Assembly (NCBI GenBank): GCA_032173965.1
Contig: CM063313.1
Coordinates: forward strand, 403,501-467,500
Length of the DNA: 64,000 bases
Origin: Sitta carolinensis
Lineage: Eukaryota > Chordata > Aves > Passeriformes > Sittidae
Direction of reading: 5' to 3'
The first letter of the stretch is position 1, and every line of letters begins with the position of its first letter. The position numbers and the translations under genes are program-made. The notes beneath the pieces were generated by a model, which saw nothing but the letters and a program-made list of their open reading frames with translations, was not told where the DNA came from and made no database searches. Below, piece after piece: positions 1 to 15,534 of this stretch.

Positions 1-1611
1 CTACAGAATTGTATACCGATATCCAGGCTAACAAAATTTTCAGAAGACAGACATAAACAACTTAAAACCCGTTTTTTTCTTCTCAAATTTTCTCATAAAT
101 AAAAGATAAAATATGACCTTTACGCTAGTGAGTGTCATGTCAAAACCTTTCCTAGAAGAATGTCATGATCAGCCCTCTGTTTCAAACAAAACAAATCACA
201 GAGCTTTAAGTAAAGCCCCCATGGTAACATTTCACTTGGTATCTTAAATCTTAGTACCAATGAAACAAAAATATTATTCAACAATAAAAAGTGATTAAAA
301 ACATCTAAAGCCAGGAAATAACTTTAAGATTTTTAGCAATATACCACAAGTATCTTTTACTGCTGACAAAAAGAAAGGTCATATGGAAAGCTATTAATTA
401 AATTAATTGCAGGTAAATTCTGTAAATAGTATGAATATCCCCATAATAGCAATTCAAAGTAGCATAATTTTGATAACACTTTTCAAAGTGCACTTTAACA
501 TCTCGATTAACTTTAATATCAGAAAGTTAAAGATCATAAATGATCACAAACATTAATCATAAATCAATAACACATCTAATTAAGAAAATTATTTATGGAA
601 TGAGGGCTGTAACTAACTGAACCTCTTCATGAAGTGGGATGGCAAACATATCAAACATACTTGTTCTTTGCATAAAATTAAGAAATACCATAGACACTAA
701 ATAGTGATTTTTAGCAAAAAACTACAAAAATTTAATCCATTTGTTTCCAAATTTTGCTGGGCTGGCAGATCATAAATGACTTTGAGAAGAGTCAGACGTG
801 AGTGAGAATCTCTAATTATGTTTCAATGGAGAACTATAACCTGATCAGTTTAGCTTATAAGAATAAGTTGCAAAGTGACTTAATCATGGTGCAGTAACTA
901 TTTTTGCATTGATACGAATATACATTATCACTGGAAGACTTTTCTCAAAAGACATCTAGTCCTACTTAACAGGACAAGCTGAGGTTAGAAGTAACATTCT
1001 GTAATCTGATTAATATCACAATGACTCACTGTTAGCATGTTTTTTCCTAGTTCCAAAAAGTTGCATGTATTCTAAAGTCTCATGGAAATAATCTATCATA
1101 CCATACTTACAATGTCATATCTATCCTGGAACCCTGCCAAGGCAACAGCTCTAGAAATATGGTGTAAAATTGTCTACTTTTAAAATGTGAGACTCAAAAG
1201 AAAGGACAAAATAATGAATCAATAACAACTGTGATTTTTTTTGTAGATCTGTTCCATTAAACTGTGCCAATAAACTACCAGCTTGTGCCACCCTAATTGT
1301 TGAGAGCTTTAGCATTAAGAGCTACCTATGGTAGAGTGATCACATGCTATGTAAGTCGGATTCAAATGCTCTCATATATTTTTCTAGTATTTTGTTTGTC
1401 TGTATTATTTGCAGCACATATCACGATCAGTTTAGATGTTTCACTTACAAGCTCCGTTAAACTCAAAATAGAATTATCACGCTTCTCCTAGTTACTAAAG
1501 GTGATTTTCACCAGCTTTAAAGAGGTGTAGATTTTACTCTTCAATCTTTTACATTCTCTAAAAACAGATATTTGTAGTTAAACATTTTAATCAAAAAGAA
1601 ATTTGTCATAC
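1..1611 (-). other. AP3B1: AP3B1 intron, partial
   Basis: AT-rich non-coding sequence downstream (in transcript order) of the exon ending at 1612. No exon, RNA gene or recognisable repeat was seen. Confidence 0.7.
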
Positions 1612-1773
1612 AGCAGCATTACGGCTTAGAAGCAGGGGCTTTGTATTTCGTAACAGCAGCCTGTGATCTGGGTCCATAGTATAGGTGGTTTGCAATTTCT
1701 GATCCTTCCCTTTCTGTTCTTCATCAGATTCATAGAAATTATTTTCATTATATTCATCCACCACCTCATCAAC
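1612..1773 (-). CDS. AP3B1: AP3B1 coding exon (hinge-like acidic insert and TMDPDHRLL segment)
   Basis: 54 codons, phase 0 to 0. Read on the minus strand it begins [20 protein letters not shown] and continues into [19 protein letters not shown], ending SRNAA before a GTATGA donor. The acceptor is TTTTATAG. The acidic stretch followed by the MDPDHRLL block is characteristic of AP-3 beta subunits. It joins in frame to the exon ending SPWK at 17919. This is the leftmost exon in the window; the next exon would continue with the adaptin trunk. The start of the exon ([10 protein letters not shown]) is less conserved than the rest. Confidence 0.93.
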
Positions 1774-4700
1774 CTATAAAAAGACAAAATGACAAGGATA
1801 TACATAGAATATTTGAATCAACAAGTTTTATTCATTAAGGAACAAACAGACAACACCACAGCTTTATGCTACATATATGTTTTTTAAAAATTGTCTTGGG
1901 CTTTTCTACCCATTTGCTTAAAACAGTAGATGTAATGACATGAAAAACAGATTACAGTATATACAAAATTTCCTTCAAAATAAGTTGTACTGACAAATGA
2001 AATATCTTTACTATTATTCAACCAACTACTTTAGGTATGTATATTGGCCTTTTCTGGACTTAAAGCCTATGATCCAAAATTGACGTTTCTGGAAGATAAC
2101 TAGAAATTAACATAAGACATAAGTCTTCAGAAAACTTGGCAAGGCTGCAGGTCTTGGTCAAAACTCATGTGTAGTGAAAGAATCCATAAAAATGTCTTCA
2201 GGAGGGGTAGGAGGACAGGGGAGGGAGGAAAGAAGTGACAATGAACTAAAGTTGTCATTTTTTTCTTTTTAATACAATTTGAAAAGATGCTGAAATTTTT
2301 TAAAAGACGAAATATGAAAATTTCATTACTTGATGCCAATTTTGCTCTCAGTGTTCTACAGGACGCCTAGCAAACTCATAGATATTTTATGTAATAGCAA
2401 CTGAAGTACTTTATTTTCCTTACTTATCTTCCCACAGCTCTTTGTGGCAGTCACATTCTAAAATAAAAACACAGGGTGCTGTATCAATCAAGTCCACTGG
2501 TAACTGAATTCCTCCCTTGCCTACAGGACAGGCAATGTTAAAGGAAATTTCCCAATCCCAGTGCATCTGAAGCTGCACTGAAGAAGCACTTCCTCTAACA
2601 GGAGGAGGATAATTCAATCTTCATTGATTCAGTCTTCAATATCTTAGCCTTGACTGCTAACAGACATGCAGATCAGTACTATTGAATTCAACAGGAATAT
2701 TGAGTTTGAAACAGTATTTAATTCATTAATAACTGTTACAAAGAAACAGCCTGAGCTCTCACATTTCTGACTTCCTTTTTTTTTAAGAACTGTTCATTTG
2801 GAACATGGAGCAGCAGAGTTCCAATAAAAAGCAGCACATGCCTCTTATGAAAACACTTTTATTTGAAATCTGATTAAGGTCCTTCTTCATACCCCAATGG
2901 CAGAAGTATTAATATGGTCTTCCCATAATCATGTATTTAATTGCAATTTTAGAATATTTCTCTTTTTTTCAGATCTGCTAAGATCTGGTAGGAAATAATT
3001 ATACTCCAGACAAAGGATGATGACAATACCCAGGGAAATTATTTTAATGAACTGAAATTCATTAAAATCAAACTGATGAACTCTTAATTATTTAGGTTTT
3101 GTAGTAACAAGGACCCACTAAGACAAAGAGGATATGTAATTCTGCAAGAGTTGCACATTGTGATGGACAGTAAAGCAAAGTATTATGTAAAACAGTCAGA
3201 AGACTAGGTTAAAAACCTGCAGGTTCTTGGTGTAGAAGAATTGTTATTTCAAATTCTATTAATTATCCCATACGTGGAGGACAGTTACCAATGTGAAAAC
3301 ACACGATCACTCAAAACCCCTTAAGCCCCAAGCTGACCTACTGACCATATTCAAAGCCAAAGAGATACAAGTGTAAGTTTAGAATCATAGTATTATTTAG
3401 GTTGGAAAAGACTCTTCAGCTTGTATAGTCAATCATTGATCCAGTACTGCCAAGTTTACCATGAAACCACATCCTGAAGTGCCATGTCTACGAGTCCTTT
3501 AAATATCTCTAGGGGTCCTGACTCTACCCCTTCACTAGGCAGCCCATTCCACTGCTTGACAACCCTCAGGAAGAAATTCTTTCTAATATGCAATTTAAAT
3601 ATCCCCTGGTGCCACTTGAGGCCACATTCTTTTGTCATGTTGCATGACGCTGACCTAGCTATAACTTCTTTTATTCTTGAACTTCTTCAGGTTATTGCAG
3701 ACTGATAAGGTCACCCCTGAGCCTCCTTTTGTCCCAGCCACTCCTCATGGGACTCATGCTCCAGACCCTTCACAACCTCCACAAGACTTCAATGCCTTTT
3801 CTAGCTTGAGGGGCTCAGAGCTGGACACAGGATTCAAGGTGTGGCCTCAGCAGTGTCCAGCACAGGGGGACAATCCCTGTCATGGCCCTGCTGCCCACAC
3901 CATTGCTGATCCAGGCCAGGATGCCATTGGCTTCTTGGCCACCTGGGCACACCCTGGCTCATGTTCAGCTGCTGTCACCAGCACCCCCAGGGCCTTTCCA
4001 GCCACTCTGCCCCAGCCTGTGGAGCTGCCTGGGGCTGCTGTGACCCAAGGGCAGGACCCAGCACTGTGCCTTGTTGAATCTCTCACCATTGGCCTCAGCC
4101 CATGATCCAGCCTGTCCAGATCCCTCTGCAGAGCCTTCCTGTCCTCCAGCATATCAACACTCCCACCCAGCTTGGTGTCACATGCAAACTGAATGAGGCT
4201 GCACTTGATCCCTTGTCCAGGTCATCAGTGAGGGTATTAAACAGGACTGGCAAGAGAGCTGAGCCCTGGGGAACAGCACTGGTGACTAGCCACCAGTTAC
4301 ATGTAACTCCACACACCACCACTCCTCTATGGACCTGTCCATCCAGCAGCTCTTTTAACCAGCAAAGCATACATGCATCCAAGCCACAGGCTGACAGTTT
4401 CTCCAGGATAATGCAGTAGAAAACATTTTCAAAGGCTTTACTAAAAACTGCTTAGACAACATTCACAGCCCTTCCCTCACCTACTAAGTGGGCTACCCTA
4501 AGAGGTTAAGTTTGTCAAGCAGGACCTGCCTTTCACAAACCCATGCTGGCTAGGCCTGATCCTCAGGTTGTCCTGCATGTGCCATGTAATAGCACTCAGG
4601 ATGACCTGCTCCATGTCCTTGCTCAGCACTGAGGTGAAGCTGACAAGCCTGACAGTTGCCCAGATCCTCCCTTGAACCCTCTGTGTAGATGGGTGTCATA

Positions 4701-7700
4701 TTTGCCAGCCTCTACTGAACTGGGATCTTTGTTGTTATATAGGACTTTTGCTAAATGATGGAAAGTGACTCAGGCTCTGGCTCCTTCAGTACCCTTGGGT
4801 GGATGCTATGTGCCTCAGAGACTTTTGCATGTATAAGTGGTGTAGGACACTGCTTCCCCTTGATTCATGGGGGCTTCATTCTTTTCCTCCTCTCTGTTCT
4901 ATAGATCAGGGGCTGGGTACCTCGAGAACAATCAGTTTTACAGTTATTGCCACCTTTGCTTCAGAAAAGGCACCTCAGTCTTTTCTTCATCCTTAATACT
5001 TTAATTCTCCCCTGCAGTTTTGCTGATCCAACCTCTTACTTCTCAGACAATGAAAAGCTCTGTCATTTGTGATCAGAGTGGCCCAGAGAGCCTCCAACCA
5101 TCACATCACCCACCAGTCCTTCTCTGTTCACAAACAACAGGTCCAGTAGGGTGCCCTACCTTGTTGACATCCTGACCAGCTGTGTCAGGGTACTATCTCC
5201 CAGGAACTTCCTGGACTGGTTCCTCTCCACTGTACTATATTTTCAGCAGGCATCTGGTAAATTGAGAATGAAGACTATTGACTGTGAGACATCTCTGACC
5301 AGTCTGTAGAATATTTCATCTGCCGCTTCAACATTTCATCCTCCTCTTCCAGCTAGCTCAGTGGTCTGCATTTACCTGAGTAAGCAAATCTGTTTGGGCA
5401 TGCACTAGCTTATTCTTAAAATTTTTGCTATCACTGCCTAGCTTATTTCTACATAGAACACAGTTCTAGGATTCTCTTTACTCATTTCAAGCCTAGGCAG
5501 AAAACCTGAAACTGAACTGAGGCACTATAAATTACTGCCAAAAATTCAGACCAAGCCAAAACCTCATCTTAAAAAACCTAGCTAAGTTCTTGCTCTGCCC
5601 CCAGGCAAACGTTGCAGTACAAGTACTGAAGCCTGTACTAAAGAAAGAGATCGGGACAAGCAGTAATTCTCTTTTGAAGTGGCAGAGTACTAGCCTCAGG
5701 GGGAAAAGCCTCTTGGTTCTAACAAAAAGGGAAAGCCTTGTCCAGAGATCTTAGAAAGTGCCTCCATGCTCGACAATAGTGCTATGGTGTTCTGGAGAAG
5801 AAAAGCAACCAGAGCAGCATTACAGTGACACTAGGCCTTCAAGATACATCTTGAACTTCAATCAGAAAAATAAGGCATGAGTAGGGTATAATGGAGATAT
5901 CAGTACTATTAACATTAATATTTTTCCTGCCAGCAGAGGACTGAAAGTAAGATTCTTACACTGTGAGATGAAAGTATTTCTGTTTTAATTATTAATTTAA
6001 ATATTTAACTAATTAATTAACTATTGAATCCACAACTGACAGATGATTTCCTATGCACTTATTCTCCAATCTTCACTGTCTATGGTACACTACACTAGAC
6101 TGTTGAATATGCTGCTTCACACATCCCTGAAGAAATGCTAAATATGGGGGACACTCAAATTTTACTTTCACAATTAGAACTCAATTAGAGTTTACTTTCT
6201 AATTAGAACTAAAACTGATAATAACCAGTACATATTAGCAACTTTATCAGAAATAAAAGCAATCCTTTGCTCCTTTTTGATCAGAGAGAGGATCATGCTA
6301 TCAGGCAAAGATAGCATGAGAGTTTTGGGAGTAGATACAAATGTTCCAATGCTTTCTGTTGTCATTTCAATCCTTTTAGATGCAGTTTCATAGTTGATTT
6401 AAGGCTAATCAGACCAATAGAAGGTTGTTGGCTTGTCTGCTTTTTTAAAAGGATGTTTTATTTTCACCAAGATTATGTCTCACTCTGCAGTCATAGGATC
6501 ACTAGAACTACTGGATTTTCAAAAGCAGTAGATGGCAAAACAGAAGAGTGGCAATTGTTAGTTAAACCACATTAAATACACTTAACATGATGTAATTGTG
6601 CAGTTAATAGCTTTTCTAAATTGCAAAATGACTAAAAAGTTCAGAACCCTGGAAGAATAAAGTGATTAAAAACTGAGACCATAGTATTCCAGACTACAAT
6701 TTACGAATAGACTCTGTGCATTCTCCATCTACTACAATTTATTCACAGCAGAGAAGTGAGTATTTTACTGCGGAAGAACATGCATAATTCTTTTTTATGT
6801 TATTAGAGACATACAGTTCAGGGACATCTTCATAAAGTATTGAGAGCTTAAATGAAGAAACAGACAGATAGCAAATTCCATTAGCCTGTTTTTAAAGTCA
6901 CTAAGTAAATGGGCTAACATTTAACTGAGATTTTGCTAGAAGTTACATTTAATATGGCATAAAAGTTGAGAATGTGACTTCCATTTATGCTAAAATACAT
7001 TATGTGAATACTACAATTACTTCCAAACAAAACTTCACACACCTACATACTGAGTTAAAACAATGCTTCAATAATATCCAGAGCATGAATACACAGTATT
7101 TTCCCACTTTGCATTAACTCCATCTTCTATTGAAAAACTGATTCAAATATTTGTATTGGTTAGGCATAAATGACTTGAAGTTACAGATTTCAGTTTCTCT
7201 CCTCAGTTTCATGTGGAAATACACTCAGAGCTTTCTTTTGATGCCTGTAGCGAAATCTTGGCAAACAAGATTTTCACTACCTTCCAGAGACCTTTCTAAT
7301 ATTCCAAGAACTGTTCTCAAGTGAGTTTTGGATAAGCTAGATTTTGATGAATAATTTTGGTATTAGTCACTATTTGGTGAACCTGACTGCAATACCAAAA
7401 ACTATTTTAGCTCAGCAAGATCAGTATTCACGTGCTGTATGACAAAGAGTTTCCTTGAAAATGGTGGATAATCTATAGAATGGTTTGCCACTTAAAGCAT
7501 CAATGAGTTATGTAAGATAGATCTGAAATTTTGATGCTGTTTGTGAACATGGCTATCTAAATCCTTCCACATGCTTCATAGATGAGTTTCAGAAAACCAG
7601 AACAGACCTGTTGTTACTCAGTAGATCAGCTGTGAGAAGCTTCTGACTGAAGAGCAGACCTCAGCCACTCACATTTGCTAACAGTCACATGCTAGTAGAA

Positions 7701-10700
7701 GTATTCATCTTCTCCACAACAGGAAATTCTTTAATAAGATTCAGGTTTGTCAGTATAGGTAAAGCTTGACAAGAACATGCTAGTAGAAGTATTCATCTTC
7801 TCCACAACAGGAAATTCTTTAATAAGATTCAGGTTTGTCAGTATAGGTAAAGCTTGACAAGAACTGTTAGTGGTCTTAAAAAAGGCACAATCTCACACGA
7901 TAAAAACACTTGAGACAGTAAAGCATAACCAACATGGTCTGCAGCCTGGCTGGAGAGAGGCTTTAGAAGCCAAAAGTGAAGTTTGACAAGTTTGCCTTAT
8001 TAAGCCAAAAGGAGCTGAAGAGATGAAGAATAAAGGGACCAGATCCTCCACTCCATAAGTAATAATTTACTTTCAAGTACTAAAGAGCCAGCAAAGTATA
8101 CTGACTCCTTCTAAGGTAAGCTGAAATTTATAATCAGTTGTGTGACAAAAACTTGTGCTACTGTGAATGGACTGATAGAACTTGGCAATTACTCTGATGG
8201 CCCTGCAGAAGTAGGGGAGTATTTCAAATGCCTAAATGTAAGTCTCTAGTGCCATTTTATGCTCCCTTGAGCATGAAAAAAATCTGCATGGATCTGGCAG
8301 ACTATGAAGGTATAGAATCTACAGGAGATCCATAAAAGTTGAAGACCAGGAAGGGCATTTGTAGCATTTTGAACACTGGACACCCAGACAGATCACAGAA
8401 CTACCATACCTTGTCTGCCTAAAGGTTAAAATTTTCAGATACCCTTCCATAGGACAAAATTATCCAGTCAATAATCAAAATATTTTCCTGTTTAAAAATA
8501 GCTACTGAAACATTTTTTTGTTACATTGAAAGAAAACAATTTTCCACACCTAACAAACTCATGATGCTCACGTGTTAGGAATCATTGAAAGGAACAGGCT
8601 GGGATTACAAGACAAATGAGAAACACGCTGGGTCACAGAACCAGGATGCACATTTACAGAAATGATTGCCAACCATAGCCACTCCTGAACGGACAGAAAG
8701 CTGGTATCTTTGCTTTCACTAGACCTGAACAGTGTGTTCTATGTGGTCTTCGACACATTAATACAATTAATGTAATACACTTAACAGCTTTCAGCAACAA
8801 AGCTCCTTTAAAGTGAATGAGAATTTTAGAAACTTAATTTATCCCTTCTACTTCACAGAATATAAAAATATTAAGGTAATGAAGCAGTGTTCTGGGATAT
8901 GATATGTCTTTTATCAAGCAAGAATTTGTAAGAAGCTTCCTGAACAAACAGGCAGTTATAGAACTCCCAGAATGCAATTATTAAGTAGTGCACAATATAA
9001 ATAATAATACATAGTACATACTATTTATATAAAATATCAAAACAAAATTATCACATTACCTAACATTGCATTCTGTTAGTCTTCCAAAGACTAGACGTGT
9101 TTGTTGCACAAGTCTAAAAGTACATACACATTTTCAGTTAAGTGAACAACAAAAAAATGAAGAATCAAGGTCACAGTTATATTACTTTTATTTCCTAATA
9201 TATTATGATTCTTACTTCAATTATAATCATAGTCTATTCATTACCATTTAGATAAAGAGGTCAGAAAGAAAACCTTGGGGTTTGGTTGGACTTGCAGAAT
9301 TATGGAGGTGTGAAGCCACTGAAACAGAACCCTCTTTCTAGGATCACTTTTCAGATTACAGCTCTATTCAAATGACTGTAATGGAATCCTTCTGAAAATG
9401 TAATATATTAACAAAATTACATAGGAGATACAATACAATTCCAGTAAATTACAACAGAGTTTTTGATAAGAGATTTGCACACAATTACATTTGTAGATTT
9501 TAATAGTCTAGCTATACAAAGGGATAAACATGGTTTCAGTTAATAAAAATTTAAGTATTACTGGAAATACCCAGGGCAAGCCCAAGGAATTTTTCTGTAA
9601 AAGGACCTGTATATCAAGTCAGCTTACCTTGTGATATTAACCTCTGGAGTTGCAAGTATCACACCCAGCAAAACATTTTTACATTTTTAAGAAAAGCTAA
9701 ATTTTAATGCAGCTAAGGAACACACAATAAAATTCTACTAGTTTGAGAAGATTTCATTTGAAATTAAAAAAAGTTTTCTCTATAAAAAACGTCCAATTTT
9801 TAACAATAGTGAGCTTTGATACTTAAGCTACACAAAAGAACGAAGACACCTACACAGTCTTGAGAATCCAACTTAGGCAGGTGAAATTTAACATTATGGC
9901 ATTTTCACTTACATCATTCTTAGCTTCCTTCAGCATATATAAAAGTTACATGATCAACGATACATAAATCAATTTTATTTGTAGTTTACCAATAATACTA
10001 TCATTTAGACAATAGTCTGTATAATGCCAGTTCAAATCAATGCGTTTACTTCATTCTAAAGAATACCACAATTTTCCAAAAAAATTATATATCATTTATT
10101 ACCTGAAAAAATCTTAAAAACCTTCAATTTAGCCTTACAGAGACTTTTAAAAACTCACTTAGCCAGTAACACAATTTCTAAATATAAACTTGAAAAAGTA
10201 ATGAAATAAAAGCTTAATGAAAACTAAAAAAAAACCCAATCCTAAACATTCTTAAGAAAACCCATGTTCAAGAAAATTTCATAGTATACCTCTGAGACAA
10301 GAGCATCACAGGCATGGACTGAGGTCTGAGGATCACTGAACAGTAATTTTTTGCCAGTATATCACAACTACAGTAACATCTCTGCTAAGTAACTTCATAG
10401 CAAACTAATGTGAAAACTGAAGGAATGTTCAGTCTAATTTCTCTAAGAAGCAGTGATTAGGTCTAGGACTGCCGTCTAAAAATAAGGGCTAAGACTTAAA
10501 TATGCTGCAGTAACAACATCTTTCTTCAGCAACATCAAATGTGCAATCACTGTTGTAATAAAGTCTTGTGACACTAGCAGATAGAACTAACACAACCCAT
10601 TATGATTTTTTGATCACTTTCATTTGTTCAAAACAGTTTCATACTCCTCAAAACAGAAATGAGACAAAAAATAGCTTAGTCTTACCAAGAAAAAACCCTT

Positions 10701-13700
10701 CTTTTTAACAGCGTGGGGAAAAGACACAATGACAACGCAAAGAATAACAGATGCAAAGCAAAGAACAGAAAAAACATTTAGAGAATAAGAAAAGAAGAAA
10801 GTACATGGAAGAACAGGAAGGGATAAATTAAACATTGCAAAATAAAACTAAGAAGGAGCAAAGGTGAAGGGAAGAAAAAAGATACCATTTGCTTCTAGTT
10901 AAAAGTTCACCTCTTTTTACTCTCAAACCCAAAAATTAAAGTGGAATTTGGAATTTGTATTCAGATGTTTGGTTAAATGTTTGTCCTGTTTTTCAGGTTA
11001 AAATTTAATATCAATTTAAGTATCTGAAGAGGCAGTATATAAGACATCAAGATAGCAAGCAATTATGAAGCAACTGCCAAGCACAAATATTCTTCCACAA
11101 GGTTGCACAGTAAGTGAACCATGAAGAAAATTAGTTAATTGTCAGTTAACTTGGACTGCAACCAAGAGAAGGGTACTACATGCTCTAGAATTAGTAGTCA
11201 CATCTCATGATTTACAGACATGGAATGCAGGGACAGAGATGTCCCAGATCTCCAGAACTGCACTTCAAGTATGCATTCCACTTACATCAAACCATGTACA
11301 TGTCTTAAAGCAACTCAACTTCCTTTTCTCTCAGAAAAAAATACATGATTTTGAAAGGTAAACTCAATGAGAACATTTCCCATATATAGAAACATAATTA
11401 TTTTAATTTTCATGAAGCTTCAGGATTGTTCACAGCTACTACAATGTTTATCCAATATTGAAACAGTATTTGGACTACGCATAGCTCATTATGTTATTTA
11501 GGAGACTCAAACTTTTAAAACATAAAATTATCTTAAACTGTTGAAGAATAGTAACTGTTCCTGTACTTAGACTGGCAGTCTGAAAGGTGGCAGTTTGCTA
11601 CCTTTAACAGAGAGTCTGACATACTCATCTAAACATCATCAATACCCATTAAATCCTGCGTTACAGAATTTTTTTCTCCTCCACTGTAATGCAAAAGCAG
11701 GCAAAAAAGCTGAAAGCATCATAAAACAGCTGCTGATTCACATTAGTGGTATTCTCACACTAACAACTGGTGGTGTATTTATTCTATTGATAAACAGACA
11801 TGTTGTTATAAATCAAGTCTCAGTTACCCCCACTTTTCTCGGTACTTGATACTAGCACTTTTCCAACCATAAACTGCAACAAACTTGTGCATACAGTATC
11901 AAAGAGATATGATCAAATATCTTTTGATATATTTGATCATATTTCTTTGGATATTGGATATCCAATATGATCCAAATCAAATTATTTGATCAAAGCAGGA
12001 TCCAAATAATTTGATTTTTTTTTTATGTTTACGATTCCATGATCTTTTAGAAAGTTGCCACAACCAATCAAGAATTCTACCTGATCCTACAAAGAGAAGA
12101 AGTGTACAGGATCAGACTCAGGAGCCCAAAGCTTTCTCAGAGCAGAGGTCTGACCTACCCACATGTTCCTCATGCAGAAGAAAAAATTAAATAAAGGTTT
12201 ATTTACCAAAGTAGCTAAACGAGTTTATTTTACAATTTTCTAACTACCTGGTACAATAATGAAAATGCCACAAAAGTTACTAAACAGAGAGTAATATTAT
12301 ACACACAGATACGCAGAACAAAATTCATGAGTACTCTGGCATCCAGGAAGGCCTCGAAGTAATTTAACACAGCATTGGTTTCATACAGTTTACATAATTT
12401 TCTATGATCAAATAGCATAAAAAAGCTAGAAACTTTAGTGGCTCATCAGATGATGGGGATCTGCCATATCTAGTATTTAAATTGAAAATTATTAGCAGTT
12501 ACACCGTTGATACTTTGAGTTCTATAAAAATACTCGTTTCCTTCCAATTATTTTTTTTCTCTGTAAGTCAGAGAAAATTATCTAGACAGAGACAAAACCA
12601 ATTTTAACAACTTATTTGCAACAGATGGCTAGAATGACTCTTATCTTATATAGAGATTATGAAAAAAACCTCAGCCTGAGTCAAGCAGATGAGAGTACAG
12701 TACTGCATAGAAACACACAAACTTTGCTGGTCAAATTTATAGGAAAACAAAGGGTTCCTTTCTTAATTTGAGTTGATACACTTGTCCTAGAGAACCTGCC
12801 TAGAGAGATTCTATGCACTGCTGTTGTTCAACTGCAACTCTGCCACGGGACTAACAGAAACCACAGCAACACATTCTGCTGCAGAGTCAAATGGCATTTT
12901 TATCTGCAGACTGTACTTCTGTTATACAGCAGTAAGTGCTGAGCAGACACAAAGCAAAACAAATCAGGAAATTAATGTGCCCAAAATTTAACCCTCTTTT
13001 CAGTTTTTCTGCTGCTGGATTAATTTTTTTTATCCAAACTTTCCACAATCAGCTTGATGTAGTTTTCTTGTTATAAATCTATGCACTAAGAAAGACAAGA
13101 TTATTCTCATCTTACTAAGAAGTACACATGAAGGGAAAAAATAAAACTGATATGATAGTAAAACAGCAAGCTAGTCCATTTGATGCCCCAAACACTTCAC
13201 TAAATATCTTCAAATAAGTGAATCTTAAATTAAACATTAACCCCATCTCGCGCATATCTAAAAGAACATCGTCAGAGAGTACTGCACTCTGATAAAAAGG
13301 GAAACAGTAACAGAATCCAGACTGCCCCAATTCACATTGCAGATTCTGATGGATATACTAAAACGGGAGAAATAAGCAGCATTGGACAACTTCACTGTAA
13401 ACTAGTTTTCCTAATTTAATTTTTTGCTCTTAGCAGACAATTCAGGGTCAAAAAAATTCACCAATCTCACAATCTTTTAGGGCAGGACAAAATAAAAAAT
13501 AATATAAAATATATATAATAATATTATTTTAAAATAATAAGCAATAATATCTCTTGGTATATCTACAAAGAAACTTCACTGAGATACGTTAGATAAGTAA
13601 CACATACTGTATCACAGTTAATCTTATCCTTAAAGACTGAATGCTATTCTGAATATTTCTTAAATAACCATCTATGTATCCTTACTGCAGAAAAGTATAA

Positions 13701-15499
13701 TAAAACTTGTGGATCCTCTACTGAGTTGGAAAACAAAAGAAGGAAAAGGTGTACTATGGCTGATTAATTATTAAATTATGATATACACATAAAATACTTT
13801 AGAAGTATTTTAACGTGTTTCACTTTTACTGCTTTATCTAGGTAACCTAGTTAACTGGAGGCTATTACCCTGAATACATCCTTCCCTTCTGTTCTCAGTT
13901 TCTAAGCAGAGGATTTAGAAATTTTATTAAGCTCTACAGTAAACCAGCAGAACTGATTCAGGATGCTTATTAATGTTAACAAATTCTACAAAACACTAAT
14001 TTCACTATTTCACTATTTGAAGCTTTATCATTCACAATCACAGTTCCCTCAATGCACACCTCAACATAGAGAACAACAAAAAAATTAAAATATCTAAAGC
14101 AGTTTTAGATACTGCTGAGCTGTCTTAACCAGCCATTAGACACTGAATTCCATCACACATAACCATGACCTTTATGGCATAGACTAAGAATTCTTAAATA
14201 AAAGATATCGAGAAAGTACTGCAAGAGCAGGAAACATAAAGCATTTAACAAAAGACAAAGAGATCACAGAGCAGCTGAGGTCAGAAGGGACCTCAATATT
14301 TTGTCAGAACAATAAAGCAAAATAAACATTTTGAAACTGTTTCTTCCTGTAATTACCGAGAGCTGGGCTACTTTCCATGATTCATGCTTTTAGATACATA
14401 GGCATTCAAATACTTCAAGTTTTTCTCATAAAAGTCTTTATTCTTTCAGATTGTTTTCTTCACGTTTAATTTCTCTTTAATTTCTCTTCCATCCCTCCCA
14501 GCCCAACAATGATGCCAAATTCTGAGCACTTCAAACTAAGCCATACTTAACTAATTAATCCTAAAATGTAAGCCTGAGACATGCTTCTCATAAGTACTTC
14601 TCAGGAACTTCATAATGACTAAAGCCCATGATCAATCTGAACTCACCATTCTTTTCCAATCCTTACTGAACATCATGAAAGTTTATCTATATAATCTTCA
14701 ACTGTCTGAAATGAAGCTGAATAGCACTGAAAGTCACTGCTTTTTTACAAGACTACAGCTCCTAGCTCCATCTCGCTCTATACAAAGACTATTGAAACTT
14801 CTGAACAAATCACCTGTTTTCAGAAGATGCCCTCCCAAATGTAACACAAGTTTGGTGGTAAATCTGTGTACCTGGAGAGCTGAGGTAGTTCCTACCCCCT
14901 GCAATCCTCATCTCCTTGCAGAAACAGGGATAGCTGAACAGCTTGAAAATCAGTTCCTGAACTTCTAGACTGCAACTCAATTTATTAATGAAAACTACCA
15001 ACAACTTTATTTTACCAGTCTTTATGAATTAGACCGTAAGCTGTTACGGTTCAGGAGGTATTTGCAAAGAGCTTGGAAGTCCCAACAACTTCTGCAACGA
15101 GGGCAGGACAAAACGTTTAAGCTGAAATGCAACACTTTTTTATCTGCTATCAAGTATTTAACTTCCCAGAAAACCTGGAATTGTTCTGGGCTGATTTTTG
15201 CCCCAAGCAGGTATTCTTACTCCTGAATATGAGCATCTTGTCCCATTTCAGCTAACACGTTAAATTTGAATACATACAGTTCATATAGAAAAAAGGTTAT
15301 TCTGAAACTCCTATTTGCATGTAACTACTCAAAAAGCACCTCCAAGTATTTTGAGACAAACAGGATAACCCAAGGACATTCTTCCTTACTTCTTTCACAA
15401 TTAGAATTAAGAATTATACTCTTCAAAGAAGCTAGAAACAGGAATAAAAGATTAAGTATTCTTGGTTAATGGGTAATTGCAACAATTTTAAGCATATTG

Positions 15500-15534
<35 letters not shown>

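Noticed and set aside
3677..4419. Plus-strand ORFs of 142 and 105 codons
   Set aside because: They are the antisense of a CR1 reverse-transcriptase remnant.
12230..12418. 62-codon minus ORF with a locally protein-like string ([16 protein letters not shown])
   Set aside because: No family recognised, and AP3B1 exon phases leave no place for it.
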